64,000 nt of DNA from Fusarium oxysporum f. sp. lycopersici 4287 (taxonomy: Eukaryota > Ascomycota > Sordariomycetes > Hypocreales > Nectriaceae). Where the stretch lies: positions 124,001-188,000 of the forward strand of contig NC_030997.1 of assembly GCF_000149955.1 (NCBI RefSeq). The letters run 5' to 3'. Each line of letters starts with the position of its first letter. The stretch's first letter is position 1. Below, piece by piece: positions 31,224 through 42,923 of this stretch. A program made the position numbers and the translations under genes. The notes under the pieces were generated by a model. That model did no database searches. It saw only the letters and a list, made by a program, of their open reading frames with translations, and had not been told where the DNA came from.

Positions 31224-32810
31224 TCATTCTTCCTCCTCTTCACTGTCCTCGTCCCAATTTTCACTCTCACCTCCTTCCTCATCCTCTTCTGAACCAGTTT
31301 CCACCATACCAACATCCCAATCGTTCATCAAGTATCGTAAGCCATGGTTGTCCTTGAATCGCATTTCGTTGTAGAAATGCTTCTCTAAAGAGTAGTTCTC
31401 ATCCATCAGGCCCTCAGGATCAGTGCAATGAGTATGCCTTTCTGTAGCAATAGTGCTATCCTGGCAAATCACCCCTCTATATGTCATCCTAGTCCAATGA
31501 GCTGACTTGATAGATTCAAACTCTACGGAGAGACCTTTTGGGTTTGGACCTCCAACACTCCGATGGTCTCGAACAGCATCGAATATATGGCGCCATTCGA
31601 CGAATAGAAGTCCTCTGGATAGTCGTATACCGCCAAGTTTGAGGTATCGCAGGTTTGGCATATTCTTCAGCCATGAGCTCATAACAATAGAGTTGACGGC
31701 ATCGAAAGAATGGTTAAAACTTTTAAGGGCTGGCAAAGAGGCAACCGGCGGCTGGGTAGGCCAGTCCAAGACGCCACTTCCGTCGAGAATAAGGCTTTTG
31801 AGTGTTGTTCGAGACTTATTGACCAACTCATGGACAATCCTGGAAGCATGCGACTCGATTTCTTCCACTTTCGGACACGGCAGAGCCTTGAGCACACTCT
31901 TGCTAGCCCAATGATCTTCATCGTGCGGGATATCTGGACCGAACTCAAGCTTCTCCAGGGCTGTCAAATTTAGATGATCCCACCCAAGCACCTTGGTGCA
32001 ATCAATGGTTCCCGTCATCGCATGTTTTATCGAGATCTGCGGTACAGCAATACCAGAAGCTGATAGACACGATATGACTGTCGAAAATAGCTGGTCACCA
32101 GCAATGGCAGCGGCATATCGACAGCCATACTCGACAATCCTGTCTGCATGGTGATGAGGGCCAAGCTGATAGAATATTCCTTCATCTGCCTTGCGAAGGT
32201 AGGTGGTATAGTCGGCCTGGCACAACTCATCGCACCGGAGGCTTAGGAGACGAACATCCCGCAAATTTCCGCCAAGAAGCTTGAGAGTTTTCGTCCATAA
32301 GCTTCGAAGCTCACTTTCTGGGTCTTCGAGCGAGAACTGCGAGTCTCTTGCATGGCGTATATATGAGGCATATGCACTAGCCAGCTGCGACTCTGTTACC
32401 GGAGGTTCGCCTTTGGGTATAGTCTCAATCAAGATCTGCTCAAAAGTCTCGAAAGGAAGTTTCCAGCTTGGAGGATTCATGAAGGTAATAATAGATACGA
32501 AGCTTGCAATACGTGACATATCGCATTTTTCAAGGTTAAGTAATCCTGCGCGTGAAGCCTCAAACTGGACGGAGTCAAATAATGAAGCATTGATGCAGCC
32601 CATGTTGGAAAATCGCCGATGTGTCAGTCTTAGGTTCTTGAGCTGGCGCCGTGTGCCTCTTCTCAGCAGAGTTAGCTCAATTGGTTTCTTGGAATACGAT
32701 GATCTGAAGGCAAACCTGTCAAGTTGCGAACATGGGTCGTTGACTAACTCGGTCACGACTTGAGTGGTAATTTCAGTGGGTAGCCCAACAAAGGTGCTGG
32801 GATTGGCCAT
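31224..32810 (-). CDS. F-box-like protein, tandem paralog 2 (528 aa)
   Basis: Single exon from ATG 32810. F-box-like N-terminus (FVGLPTEITTQVVTELV ... QLKNLRLTHRRFSNM), then a body collinear with the paralog at 28914-30514, and a long acidic C-terminus (EEDEEGGESENWDEDSEEEEE region). Same strand as its paralog and about 0.7 kb away, so an old tandem duplication. The intron present near the 5' end of paralog 1 is absent here. Confidence 0.82.
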   Translation of the reverse strand: MANPSTFVGLPTEITTQVVTELVNDPCSQLDRFAFRSSYSKKPIELTLLRRGTRRQLKNLRLTHRRFSNMGCINASLFDSVQFEASRAGLLNLEKCDMSRIASFVSIITFMNPPSWKLPFETFEQILIETIPKGEPPVTESQLASAYASYIRHARDSQFSLEDPESELRSLWTKTLKLLGGNLRDVRLLSLRCDELCQADYTTYLRKADEGIFYQLGPHHHADRIVEYGCRYAAAIAGDQLFSTVISCLSASGIAVPQISIKHAMTGTIDCTKVLGWDHLNLTALEKLEFGPDIPHDEDHWASKSVLKALPCPKVEEIESHASRIVHELVNKSRTTLKSLILDGSGVLDWPTQPPVASLPALKSFNHSFDAVNSIVMSSWLKNMPNLRYLKLGGIRLSRGLLFVEWRHIFDAVRDHRSVGGPNPKGLSVEFESIKSAHWTRMTYRGVICQDSTIATERHTHCTDPEGLMDENYSLEKHFYNEMRFKDNHGLRYLMNDWDVGMVETGSEEDEEGGESENWDEDSEEEEE

Positions 32811-33230
32811 GTTGATACATACACGCTGATGAAGTTTCTGTGAGGAAATGAAGTAAAAACGCCTACGGTTGTGCGAGAATGATTTTAGATGGATGTGTTG
32901 TGTTTTATAGACTAGTGCCCTCAGCCTCAGTGTAGCGGACGAGGTGGAGAATATTTGCGATTACTGTTCTTCACTGGGTATACATTATAATAATGGGGCT
33001 CTGATGCCTAACAGCCCCCTGTTCATCCATCCTTTCCCTGTAACGTTTACTGGATGGTGGATGACGACTTTCGGTGCTAAAAGTCTCAACGAGGACATTA
33101 AAAATTAGTCAACGCACCCAGAGTCTTGCAACACGGTCGAAAACCATAACTGGAGCTGACCGAAACTCCCATGAGCATGTTGGAATTGAAATAAGCCTCA
33201 TCAAAACTCCAACACCAAAGCTCCCCCCGT
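32811..33230. other. intergenic, promoter of F-box-like paralog 2
   Basis: About 420 bp; no coding region, RNA or repeat recognised. Confidence 0.5.
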
Positions 33231-35349
33231 CTAACTAAAATCTCCTCCAGATTCTTCCTCCTGTTGACGTGTTCTTTGGTACCCTTTCTGCTCTCTCAGA
33301 CGAATCTGAAAATATCCTTCATCGCCTTCACAACCAACTGTAACTGTCTTCCTCCATAGTTCAGACTTGGAAGATTGTTGAGCCAAATCGTTTGTGCCGT
33401 CTGGTGGTTTGGATCCAAGAGCAAGAACCAACATGTCTCCGAAATTGTCCCAATCTGAGCCTTGCCAAGGATCCTTGGATTGTATGATTTTGACCAGATG
33501 TATCAAAACCATCAGGACGTGCAGAAGGAGGAAAGTAAATGCCAAGGGGATACCGCGGCTGCTCTCAAAGCGATAGGCGTATGTGTAGTAATACCGTATG
33601 AAGAGTATCGCGTCCTCTTTTTTTGTTGAATCATTTGACTGTTCAGTCTGCGGCTTATAGCCAGGCGACAAGAAGACGTTTCCTGTTTGAGCAAGTCCAT
33701 CGGTAATATGCAAAGCAAGAGCATGTTCATAACATCTTGGAACGAAGGAAGGAGCAGCTTCACATATCTCTGCCATAGAGTCAAAAACCGACTTATGGGA
33801 GAAAGTCGCAATTCCATCCATCCACTTGTCCTCTAAATGTATGAAGTCACTCGACCTGTTACTAATGCTTTGAACTATTGGCTCTTCGAAATTGGTCCAA
33901 GTTTGGAATGACCGGGGTAGCTCAATCCATGTATCGGCAGCAGACCAACGGGCAAACACCAAGCAAAGTGTGTACTTGTTCTCGGAGGAGCCAAAAAGGA
34001 TGTCGGCGCTCACTGGCCAGTTTTTGTTGGCTCGAAGGTTTAGAAATCGGTGGTCGCCCCGTGTGAGGTTATGTAAGTCCACGCCAGCTAAGTCCTTGTC
34101 GCCATCAAGTGTAAGCGTCTCATTTAACAATACAGAAGAGAAATTGAAGAAATGAGAGTCTGGAAGACCATATTGACATTTAACAGCCAGCAAAGGCTGT
34201 TTCCATGCTGTTCCGCCCCCATGGCCTTGAATCTGTTGCTTGCAAGTAGTTAGCCATGGTCCTGGAAATGCTTGGGCGCCTCTATTGACTGCAACTCGTA
34301 GTAGGGTTGCCACAATGGATAATGGACATGTAGCATAGGTTATTTCATTTTCTTGCGCGAGAGAGACTGATTGGGGCCCTTCGTCATAGTTGCTGTAGCT
34401 GATGTTTGAAAACTCCATTTCATCAAAATTGGTATGTAGATCGACGTCAACGCCAGCTCTAAGGAAAGCTTTTATAGGGTCAACTAGAGATTGGACTCCA
34501 GGTAAAGGTATTGACTCAGAACCAAGCACTGTTCTGTATTCAATATGAGGTAACCACTTAACGAGTGGCGAACCCCCGTCGTCGGCAAAAGCATCAAAAT
34601 CGTCGTTTTTCCACCAACCAAGCCGAGGAATCATAGCAATGGCGGATAGCGGGCTGGCTGCAATGCAGAGGATTGAGACGGACACAATCATGGCACCTGT
34701 TGCCCATTGATGTTTGGTATTTTTGCTAGATTGGAATGTTGGAGCCCATAGCTGACGACTTGCGAGGTACCGAAACGGTGCTGCTAGGTAGAAGGAGGAT
34801 GGCAGGAAACCAAGTGGAACACCGATGTCTTGTCGATCGAGTCCATAAGATATTCGGTAAAGAAGGATATCTCCTAAAGAAAGAAGAAGGACCGTTTCGT
34901 GCGCCTTCGCCGCAAATTGAAGAGCGTTCAATCCTTCATTTGAGGGTTCCTTCCAGTTAACCTTAGCGATATAGAGGGACAGAAGTGCCAGTGTGATAGT
35001 GACAGGTGGTAAATGCATGATCGAAAAGTGACGCAGAGCTGACATTCTTTTGCTTTTGCGGGTACACAAATTCCGAAAGAAGGCAAGACGACGCGATCTC
35101 CAAATGCCACTAATGGAAAACAAGAAGTTTCTTCTTTTCCGTGATTTTTTTACATTGAGCTGGTCAACTGTAGGGGCTTCTGGATCTGGACTTGGGATTG
35201 CGGCAGCGAGACCTGGGTCATCTACCTACTAACAGTGAGAATGTATTGCAAACGCCGCGCAGAAAATTGCTCACCAATGGCACTGAGGAACCAACTCTCG
35301 TGCTATTGGAATAAACCGTGGCAAGTTCGTGGTCATCGTCGCCTTGCAT
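33231..35349 (-). CDS. multi-pass membrane protein of unknown function (689 aa)
   Basis: Exons 35349-35275 and 35225-33231 (intron GTGAGC...TTAGTAG). Exon 1 gives MQGDDDHELATVYSNSTRVG; splicing restores an ATG to a frame that otherwise lacks one. Predicted helices: PPVTITLALLSLYIA, HETVLLLSLGDILLYRISYG, WATGAMIVSVSILCIAASPL. A loop of about 400 residues follows, with N-glycosylation sequons and four or more cysteines, and then a last helix (LAFTFLLLHVLMVLIHLV) and a charged cytoplasmic tail. This pattern (three N-terminal helices, large extracellular loop, one C-terminal helix) recurs in uncharacterised Pezizomycotina proteins. No enzymatic motif. Confidence 0.8.
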
Positions 35350-36362
35350 GCTGGGTAGCTTGTATTGTGTTGTGTTCGTGTTGACAGTTCAGTTAACATG
35401 TAACGATGGGTAATCAGAGGAGGAGGAAGAAGAAGAAGAAAAGGTGGAACCAACATTTTAAGCGCAGTATTCAAAGTCTTACATGCATGAATTCAGCCTG
35501 TGACGTAAATATCTGGCCATCTTGTACTTTGTATCTAATCAGGCTCTGGATGCTTGAAGATACCTTAAGGGATATAGGAAAAGCCTATATTATAATATCT
35601 GTACTTAGGGTTATTGTTAAAGGACTTATTAGATTATTTGAAACTTTAAAAAATTAGTTACTAGCTTATAGAGGGGTTATAGAAGGTTTATAGGTAATGA
35701 AATCTTATACCGCCTTTTGTTGCTTTTTCTGACTTCCTAGGGTCCCTTGTCATAAGCAAGGAGGTAGGATAAAACTTTTAACCGCGACCTCCGTAGGTCC
35801 GTGGAGTTAGACCGACTAATAACTGCAACCACTCTCGGGTGGCATAATCAACCAGTGGATATCTTGAACAAATAATAGTAGCCAGAAGTGACACCTCGCT
35901 GGTGTGAAACAAGCCAACAGCACATGGCTGCCTGTTCTCAAATCTTTCTTAATTGGCATTGACCAGTCAATTCTGAGCTGGCGCAAGGGGCTGGATTGCT
36001 TGGGTTATGGTATATCATGCAGGGCGGCCGGTAGCTACTAATAACTCAATTTAAGCTTAGAGTTCGACGAATATTTCCAGAAAGACAGCTTTGGGCTGTG
36101 AAAATCAGGAAAAAGGCTGTATAAATATTTCGTGGCACAATGTAATGGTACGCAGCCGGTACCGGCTTGAAGGATTGAACGACAGCCGAAATCTGTTCCC
36201 AGGATCCAGTAGGGCTTCCACAACATATATGCATAATATGCTATATCTAACAAGTATAAATAATCGGACAAGGGAAGAGTAAGGAGGCTAAATCTATAAA
36301 TAGAAGGCGATACTATCTAGGTATATCCTGCCCTAAAAGGGGGCTATTAGAGAGAGTAGAGT
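35350..36362. other. A+T-rich intergenic stretch
   Basis: About 1 kb. From 35500 to 35700 the sequence is dominated by TTATAG/AAAGG/TTATTAG words, typical of RIP-mutated DNA. No intact gene recognised. Confidence 0.5.
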
Positions 36363-37236
36363 TCAGAGATAAAAGACATTTATCCCTAAAACAAGCAACA
36401 GCGACCAATGACCTCTTAGTCGACCGTCTTCAAGTCTCTCAGCCGCGTTACTCTCTGATGGCGCAGTGGCAGAAGGTACTGCAGTGGTTGTTGATGACGC
36501 GGTCGCGGCACTCTCCGGGGTTGAAGTAGCCTCAGCTTCACTGTTGACATGACTCGGAGTTTGCGAGGAATCTAACCATGGCTGCGCCGTCGTAGCAGGA
36601 TGCTGTAAGATAGTTGACGCCTTTTTCTCAACTAGCACTGACTTGGGACATAGCTCGTCCATGCGCTCACGCTGGGTTATGATCCAACTGTTGGCAGGAC
36701 TGTAATGGCTGATATCGAATCCCCAGAGACGTCGGACATAACAAGGCTCGCAGAGGTACTTGGCAGGAAGTTCTTCATAATCGTCCAAATCGGGGAACGA
36801 ATCGATGATAGCTATAACGGATCAGCATTGGGCAACATGCAGCAATTCTTCACGAACCATTGCAGTATTTTCCTGTTTTGGCATCTTTGTCGCAAATCTG
36901 TCTCCGACCCTCCACCATATTCGGCGCACGCATCCCCTCCGGTTCGCAGTACTTAGCAAAGGCTGCGGCCCATTCTTGGAGGGAGTCACCGCACTTTTTA
37001 GCGCAGATACTATCGGTGATGGTGAAATCATCACCCTCTTCGATTGAGCCTTGCCAACCGGTGCTCCCTGCATCGTCAAGGCTGGCATCGCAGTCGATGT
37101 CTGTCAGCATCACCTTGCCGCAAGCCTCGGGCCCACCGTCTTCAACCCATTGTTTCACGACGTACTCCTTGTAAGCAAGAAAAGCGCTCGCGCCCCAGAG
37201 GAGGTGAGATGCGAGAAGGACTGTGGATAGCTTCAT
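36363..37236 (-). CDS. cysteine-rich secreted, probably GPI-anchored protein (275 aa)
   Basis: Exons 37236-36858 and 36811-36363 (intron GTTCGT...TATAG with a GCTGATCC branch site). Signal peptide MKLSTVLLASHLLWGASAFLA. The mature part has eight or more cysteines spaced over two segments (EACGKV, DIDCDA, SICAKKCGD, KYCEPEG, QICDKD, KYCNG; then YLCEPCYVRR, ELCPKS), followed by a Ser/Thr/Ala-rich stretch (STTTAVPSATAPSES). The hydrophobic C-terminus (WSLLLVLGINVFYL) fits a GPI-attachment signal. The spacing resembles linker regions of LysM-type secreted proteins, but no LysM motif is visible. Likely displayed on the cell surface. Start chosen at MKLST because an upstream in-frame ATG would precede the signal peptide by six residues. 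Confidence 0.8.
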
Positions 37237-37821
37237 AGTATAATAGCCCAACAATTGAAAGAGTGAAATTGGAGGGTTTTAGAAAGAAAGGAATGAGACA
37301 ATGGCTTATAAAGCACGAACCTGCAAATTGCGGCTTCGTCTGCTTTATGGGAGAGAGAAGATGAAGGCTCGTGATAATGACCGCGGCCAAATGATGTGTC
37401 ACTCGCATTGTTTAAATGGGCCTACCAATAGGACCTTTGGAATAAAATTGTCACTTAGGGGCCAAGGACGCCAAGTCGGCTGAACAGACACTGCAACCGA
37501 TCACAATCCCTGTCTAGCGCTGTTCACGACCCTTATTTGATGTAACAAGCTGTTGGTTGTCGGTTATAAAAACCAAAAGTACCATCATTGTTGTCTGATT
37601 TGAACGTGAAGTGGATATTCTAATAAATGGATAGCGAGTCATAAGTGAAAACTCATAGATGCGCGTTAGGCAACCGGGCGAGGTGGAACTCACCGTCGGA
37701 ATAGGCGAAACTTCCATCGACTTAATCTAAGCTTAACCTGTACCCCATAATAATAAAACGCCGGTTACAACAAGTCGCCTTGACGCGATATGCTCAACAA
37801 CATAACCGTCCACTGCGAATA
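37237..37821. other. intergenic, nothing recognised
   Basis: Promoter side of the cysteine-rich protein gene; no further gene seen. Confidence 0.45.
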
Positions 37822-37998
37822 TCACGCAGATACACTCGTGTACGACTGCTCACCTCCTTCAAGCCCTATAATTACCATGCCAGCCAGATCTACCAAAACA
37901 ATTCCCGCGATGAGAAGTAGTAAGAGAAGCGCTAGAGGGAGCTTATCACTCGGCAAAATTGCTGTAACAAATATGAATGCTGGAATGACTTCGCCTGT
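37822..37998 (-). pseudogene. fragment of a multi-pass membrane protein gene
   Basis: The minus strand reads TGEVIPAFIFVTAILP, then a Leu-rich helix (PLALLLLLLIAGIVLVDLAG), MVIIGLEGGEQ and a stop. It has no start codon and a TGA directly upstream. The hydrophobicity and codon pattern show the end of a former membrane protein gene; the plus-strand ORF over the same bases is its shadow. A related, far more A+T-rich copy lies at 45085-45225. Confidence 0.55.
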
Positions 37999-38423
37999 TC
38001 ACTGCTTTTATGGAATGCCGGTCTCACAAGTATAGATAATGGAAGTCAAGGTCCAAAGTAAGATATACGCTGAAAACCAATAAGTATAGTTACTTAGATA
38101 GTAAGACTATACAATGATAGAATAATTAGCACAGAATTTGAAGCCGCTTAATTATCTTTAGCAAACTCATTATGAAGTTCACTACTAAAAGAGATTAAAG
38201 AAGCCGCATTGAATTGATAAAGTATGCTCAGTATAAAAAAAGCAGAATAGGTGATTAGATCTCATGGTACTCTTCCCTAAAAGTCTTTCAGTCGGAGCGA
38301 CCTGCCGTCATGATAACGACAAGAGAAAACAGTCACGTGAGCGGATTGCACGATCCGTTGTGGCTAAACCCCTCTCGCTCTTCCTATATTTCTCACCCAT
38401 CCAGATACCAGTTGCGTACCAAA
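37999..38423. other. A+T-rich intergenic stretch
   Basis: Upstream continuation of the relic is too decayed to read. The right part is the promoter of the next regulator. Confidence 0.45.
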
Positions 38424-40850
38424 ATGGAAGACACCGGGCTGAGAAGGACCCATCGCGCTTGCGCCCCTTGTAGGTATGTTACTGCTCAATATCAATTAGC
38501 TGTCCTGTACTAAATCCATGCATAGACGTAAGAAGGTTAAATGCCCTGGAGAGCGTCCGATATGCTCGTTCTGTCAGCGTCTAGGGCAAGCTTGCGAGTA
38601 CAAGGCCGTCGAGACCTTTTCTCCACAAGAGATTCAGAATCAGATTTCGGGAATTGTAAGTATATGGACTTGCGCGCGTAGAAGTTATGCCGGGGGACTT
38701 CCAAACGACTGTCCTGAATAACTCTTCGCTGCATATGTTGATGATTGGTGTAGAATGACCGCATTGATACGCTGGAAAATAAAATGGACCAGATATTACA
38801 AACACTTAGGTAAATGAATTCCGTTGCATGGTGTGAAAGAAGCTTACGGTATAACTCCTACGAGTCATCTTAACCCGAACGCTACATCCCCTGGGGTATC
38901 ACAGGTTGGCGCTTCCGTTCCGAATACCATACAGCCTCAATCCATCACGCCAGCACAGGAGCAACGTATCTCTGAACCGTAAGATCGCTCCCAAACAGAT
39001 CATCGATTGTTGATATCTCATGCTGATCAGATGGAATAGATCAAACTCAGAAGATCAGGAACTACTCAGAGCAGGCCAACTCTACCAGACTTGGTGTCAC
39101 AATCAACCCGTCCATATGTTTCGACAAGAGGACTTCCTCGATACTCTGAAGCATCGCGATACGGAGCTACAACTTGCTGTCAAAATGCTCACTTATCGGT
39201 TCCCTCCGGGACAGATCAGCGCTGACAAGAATGCCGCGCTATGTCTTTTATCTGCGTCATGTCGGAAGTTGGTGACGGACCGTATTCACGATGGCAAGAT
39301 AAGACTTTCGACGCTACAGACTCTCTGTCTCCTCAGCATGATCAGCTTCTCGGGTGAGCTTTGCTATCTAATCCCTCTCACGTTCAACAACAATTCTAAA
39401 ACATGGGATTACAGAAGGATATGTGATGCAAGCTGGCCTGGACCTCGATATGGCGAATTACTTTGCCAATGGACTACCCCTTGGTTCAAGTCTAGGAGAT
39501 CCTTTCGAATATTCTCTATGCATTCAAGCTATCTCGTTACTGCAGAACTTACAGGGATCCATCCCAGATGTTGCAAAACCTGCTAATATTCAAGGGACTC
39601 TCCAGAGTGCCAATCATCTTCTGGAACTTATCAACCACCGTGCAGAAAGGTTTTCATTATCACGCGAGCCCAGCTTGCAAACAGAACCAAATGATAATCA
39701 AGGTATTTTGGCATACATGTCACAAGCTGCCAAGGTCTGGCATTTGGCAAGGGCATATGCAGCGATGAGAATTGGACCAGATAGCCCTCCACCTTGGAAC
39801 CCACAGTCTGACTATGCACTCGTCAATTTACGTAACCTTGAGCTTGACTGCCGCTTCCCCCTTGTCTACCGCTTTGCTACCAATAACTTCGGCGAAGTTC
39901 CACCGGAGGAACTACAGCAGCGTCGAGATTACTGGGGCCCGTGGATATTTATCCAGTTCATACACGCGGCTATACCAACTCTGCTAAATCATCCGTTCCT
40001 CTTATCTCTCCGACTGAAGAACTTTCGGCATATGATCCCTCAGACATTTATGTATCAGTCATTTGATCTTATCTCGAAACATACAGCCTGGACTATCTGC
40101 TACCTCGATTTGCTGGAACAGCAGCAGTTTGAGATAACGGACCCTACGATAGCACATGCGGTTGTCATAGTTGCAACGATCCATCTGCAGCACAGCTTTG
40201 TCGAGGATAGTGTGCTGCGTACAAAAGCACAGCGTGGTTATGACAAATGCATGCGGTTCTTGGACCATATGGGTTCCAATTGGCCGGTTGTCTTCACTAT
40301 GGTGAGTCTCGGGCCTTAGATAAGATCAAGTCCTAAAACCTTGCTGACACTCATCCAGACCCAGAAGCTCCGTAAATTACAAGATAGCATAACCACTGTT
40401 CCAGCGACTAGCGGCGGGTCTGGTGACAATCAGCGATCATGGTCCATAGACGCGCAACTACTCTGGGAGATCCTGATCTACGAGAAGTCTGGGCACGACA
40501 ACAGCTCTTCCGATAAATCGATGTACGATGATATCATAACCTCGGATACTGAGCATAGTGAGCAAGACACGGGCGGAGGTTTCGCTATAGTCGGCTCGGC
40601 AGGTATTTCCGGTCACAAGGGATCGCTGAGAGAAATCTCGGCATATGCACCCCAAGACAAAGATCCTTACGAGACATTGGCTAACCTCGCTACTCCCAGC
40701 GGGAATAGGCCTAGAATGCAGGAATCTAGTATTTTTGGGGATGTACCAGACTGTGGCACGGTAGATCAGGATAACTTTCTCTTACAAGCTGAGGATTTTG
40801 GACGAGCAGTTACGGATTGGATGAACCTCGACATGGCCGACATTTCATAG
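38424..40850 (+). CDS. Zn2Cys6 transcription factor (680 aa), candidate cluster regulator
   Basis: Seven exons: 38424-38473, 38526-38655, 38754-38809, 38865-38978, 39040-39353, 39415-40301, 40359-40850; phases close exactly. The zinc cluster is split by intron 1 after RACAPCR and continues with RKKVKCPGERPICSFC and QACEY. Exon 3 gives a heptad-rich coil (NDRIDTLENKMDQILQTL), the usual dimerisation element. The regulatory domain includes KMLTYRFPPG, GYVMQAGLDLDMANYF, HLARAYAAMRIGP and CRFPLVYRFATNNFGE. The C-terminus is Asp/Ser-rich and may be an activation domain. Intron 3 ends in GAG, the only acceptor that keeps the frame. It reads towards the enolase-superfamily gene 0.3 kb downstream and is the likely regulator of that module. 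Confidence 0.85.
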
Positions 40851-41171
40851 CATAAACACAAATGTTCTTGTATCCAGTCGCTGCCGCGTGGATTGTGCAA
40901 GCCTCCATGTTCATGTCGGGACGCGATCCGTGCCCGGCTGCGAAACCCGATGCGCACCGGATACCTAGCCCTACTCTGGTAAAGAAACACGCTATAAGCG
41001 CGGCGCCGCCCCCCGTCCCCGCACAGCTGCAGCAGTTGCAGTGCATTCAATTACGCTGCCATCTATCTGAATCATTTATAGGGAGTGCCGAGACTGCTTG
41101 ATTTGGGTATGCAAGCCAAACTTCTTCTGTCCCCATCGGCCTTCTTTCCAGCCACCGCTTATCGTTCCAAG
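40851..41171 (+). promoter_or_regulatory. G+C-rich promoter with CreA-type CCCCGC site
   Basis: Between the regulator stop and the enolase-superfamily start. CCCCGC at 41017-41022 is the reverse of the CreA consensus SYGGRG, next to CCCCCCGT. It suggests carbon catabolite control of the downstream gene. Clusters of CTGCAG/GCAGTT follow. Confidence 0.4.
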
Positions 41172-42284
41172 ATGCATATCCAAGATATCACAGTGTTTAG
41201 CTACGATGCCGACTACCGATACGGCACATACTCCATGTCACACGGCCGCTTAGCTAAGGGCCACAAGTCCCTCGTCGTCAGGATCCGTTCCAACGACGGC
41301 TTTGAGGGTTGGGCCGAAACTGCGCCTCTTGGTAGTGACTATCTACCAAGTTCATTCACCGGTGAATTAGCAGCCATACAAGAGCTCGGTCCCCAACTCT
41401 TGGGCCTGGACCCGAGATCACCTGCAGCTATCGACGATGTTATGAATCGTGCGATGATGGGCGCTTATGCAGCAAAAGCGGTCATTGATATGGCTTGCTG
41501 GGATATTCTCGGAAAGTCTCTTGGTTTGCCAACCGCGATTCTTTTCGGCGGATATCTTACCGAGAGACCGAGGGCCTTTTCTGTTATCGGCATCCGAGAG
41601 ACAGAAGCTGCTGTGACTCAGGCGAAAGACGAGTTCGGGAAGGGCGCGACTACGATGCAGCTCAAGGCTGGAGATAATCCCCTTGTTGATGCGCAGCGGG
41701 TTAGAGCTATTCGCGCTGCTTTACCAGATCATGTTGTGCTCTGGGTCGATGCAAACGGTGGCTGGACTCTGGACGAGGCATTGAGTTTTGCCCGCACCAT
41801 CGGGCAAGAGATTGCTATTGGAGTTGAGCAGCCCTGCCGTACACTTCACGACTGTGCGGAGTTCGGTCGTCGCACAGGTCTACCAATTACACTCGACGAG
41901 AGTATCGTCACGTTAGCTGATCTCTTTGAAGCTCATGCAGCTGGTATAACAGGCGTGAACATCAAGCCATCTCGTGTCGGTGGACTTACAAAGGCCCGGC
42001 TCATTCGCGATGCGGCTGTTGCGCTCGACATGGTCATAAACTGCGATGATACCTGGGGTTCTGCTTTAACGACGGCTCAGAACGTTCTGTTGGCTACTAC
42101 TACCCCGAGCCATCGTTTGCGCGCTGTAGATTTGTTTTGTGAATGGACGGAGCCGCTTATTGCTGATATTCCGAGGATGGAAGAAGATGGGAGAATCACG
42201 CCTAGCACTGAGCCTGGAAATGGTTATACGGCTATTGTTATGGATATGCTAGGGGAACCGTTGGCTTATATTACTTCTAAGTAG
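41172..42284 (+). CDS. enolase-superfamily enzyme, mandelate racemase/muconate lactonizing type (370 aa)
   Basis: Two-domain enolase-superfamily enzyme: capping domain (about 1-125), then a barrel. Visible residues: Lys in TMQLKAG (K165) on strand 2, metal ligands Asp in WVDANGGW (D193), Glu in GVEQPC (E219) and Asp in TLDESI (D242), and the second catalytic Lys in NIKPSRVGG (K265). Such enzymes abstract the alpha proton of a carboxylate and then racemise, epimerise, cycloisomerise or dehydrate. The K165/K265 pair without a KxK motif recalls the subgroup acting on proline betaines and hydroxyprolines, but sugar-acid substrates remain possible. An in-frame ATG at 41109 would add 21 residues (MQAKLLLSPSAFFPATAYRS) that could be a mitochondrial presequence. 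I start at MHIQDITVFS because the family begins with this beta strand. Confidence 0.85.
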   Translation: MHIQDITVFSYDADYRYGTYSMSHGRLAKGHKSLVVRIRSNDGFEGWAETAPLGSDYLPSSFTGELAAIQELGPQLLGLDPRSPAAIDDVMNRAMMGAYAAKAVIDMACWDILGKSLGLPTAILFGGYLTERPRAFSVIGIRETEAAVTQAKDEFGKGATTMQLKAGDNPLVDAQRVRAIRAALPDHVVLWVDANGGWTLDEALSFARTIGQEIAIGVEQPCRTLHDCAEFGRRTGLPITLDESIVTLADLFEAHAAGITGVNIKPSRVGGLTKARLIRDAAVALDMVINCDDTWGSALTTAQNVLLATTTPSHRLRAVDLFCEWTEPLIADIPRMEEDGRITPSTEPGNGYTAIVMDMLGEPLAYITSK

Positions 42285-42923
42285 TAGTTGGTCAAGAAGC
42301 TTAAGAGTTGCTAGAATCTTAAGTCTATATAGTCTACCTTACTTCCATACGCTAGCAAAGAGTTTAAAGGTTCAAAATTTAATCACTTACTTAATAACAT
42401 ATCGCAAATACTAAAGTTCATCTTGAGAATAATCATTCAAGAATAGCCTTCTGTAAAACAAGCTATGTATATGTCTTATCGTTGTAGATACCTTAGCTTC
42501 GTTACTTATTAGCTATATAGAGAGTTCTTCGCCCTAATGTTAAATTTTAGGCCTACTTAGCTACACAAGCATTATCCTATTATGCCAAGCCTTTCAATGG
42601 AACAAAAGCGTTATAATATAACCTACAAACTCCGAAAGGCCTGGTGGGATACCTGTATGATGTTGAAAAGCAATTACGTTGTAATGATGATTGAATAGTG
42701 GATTGAATAAGCCTTGCGCAATTTCTTGTTCTAACGTCTGTCTCGCCTCCCATTAGCACGGTCCTTTGTTTACTGGACCAGCTCAGCCAATATCACTAGT
42801 GAAGGAATAGCATTGGAAAGGCATGCTTAATTGTTCAGTAAGCTATTCACTCCAGCATATAAGTGATGCCCGGCCTCACTGCTATCTGAGCTTAGATCCA
42901 GAAGATCTAGAAGAATCTTGACC
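42285..42923. other. intergenic, convergent 3' flanks
   Basis: A+T-rich spacer between two convergent genes of the putative catabolic module. No ORF or RNA recognised. Confidence 0.5.

Noticed and set aside
37790..38035. Plus-strand ORF of 81 codons
   Set aside because: The minus strand over the same bases reads as a hydrophobic membrane-protein fragment, so this is its shadow.
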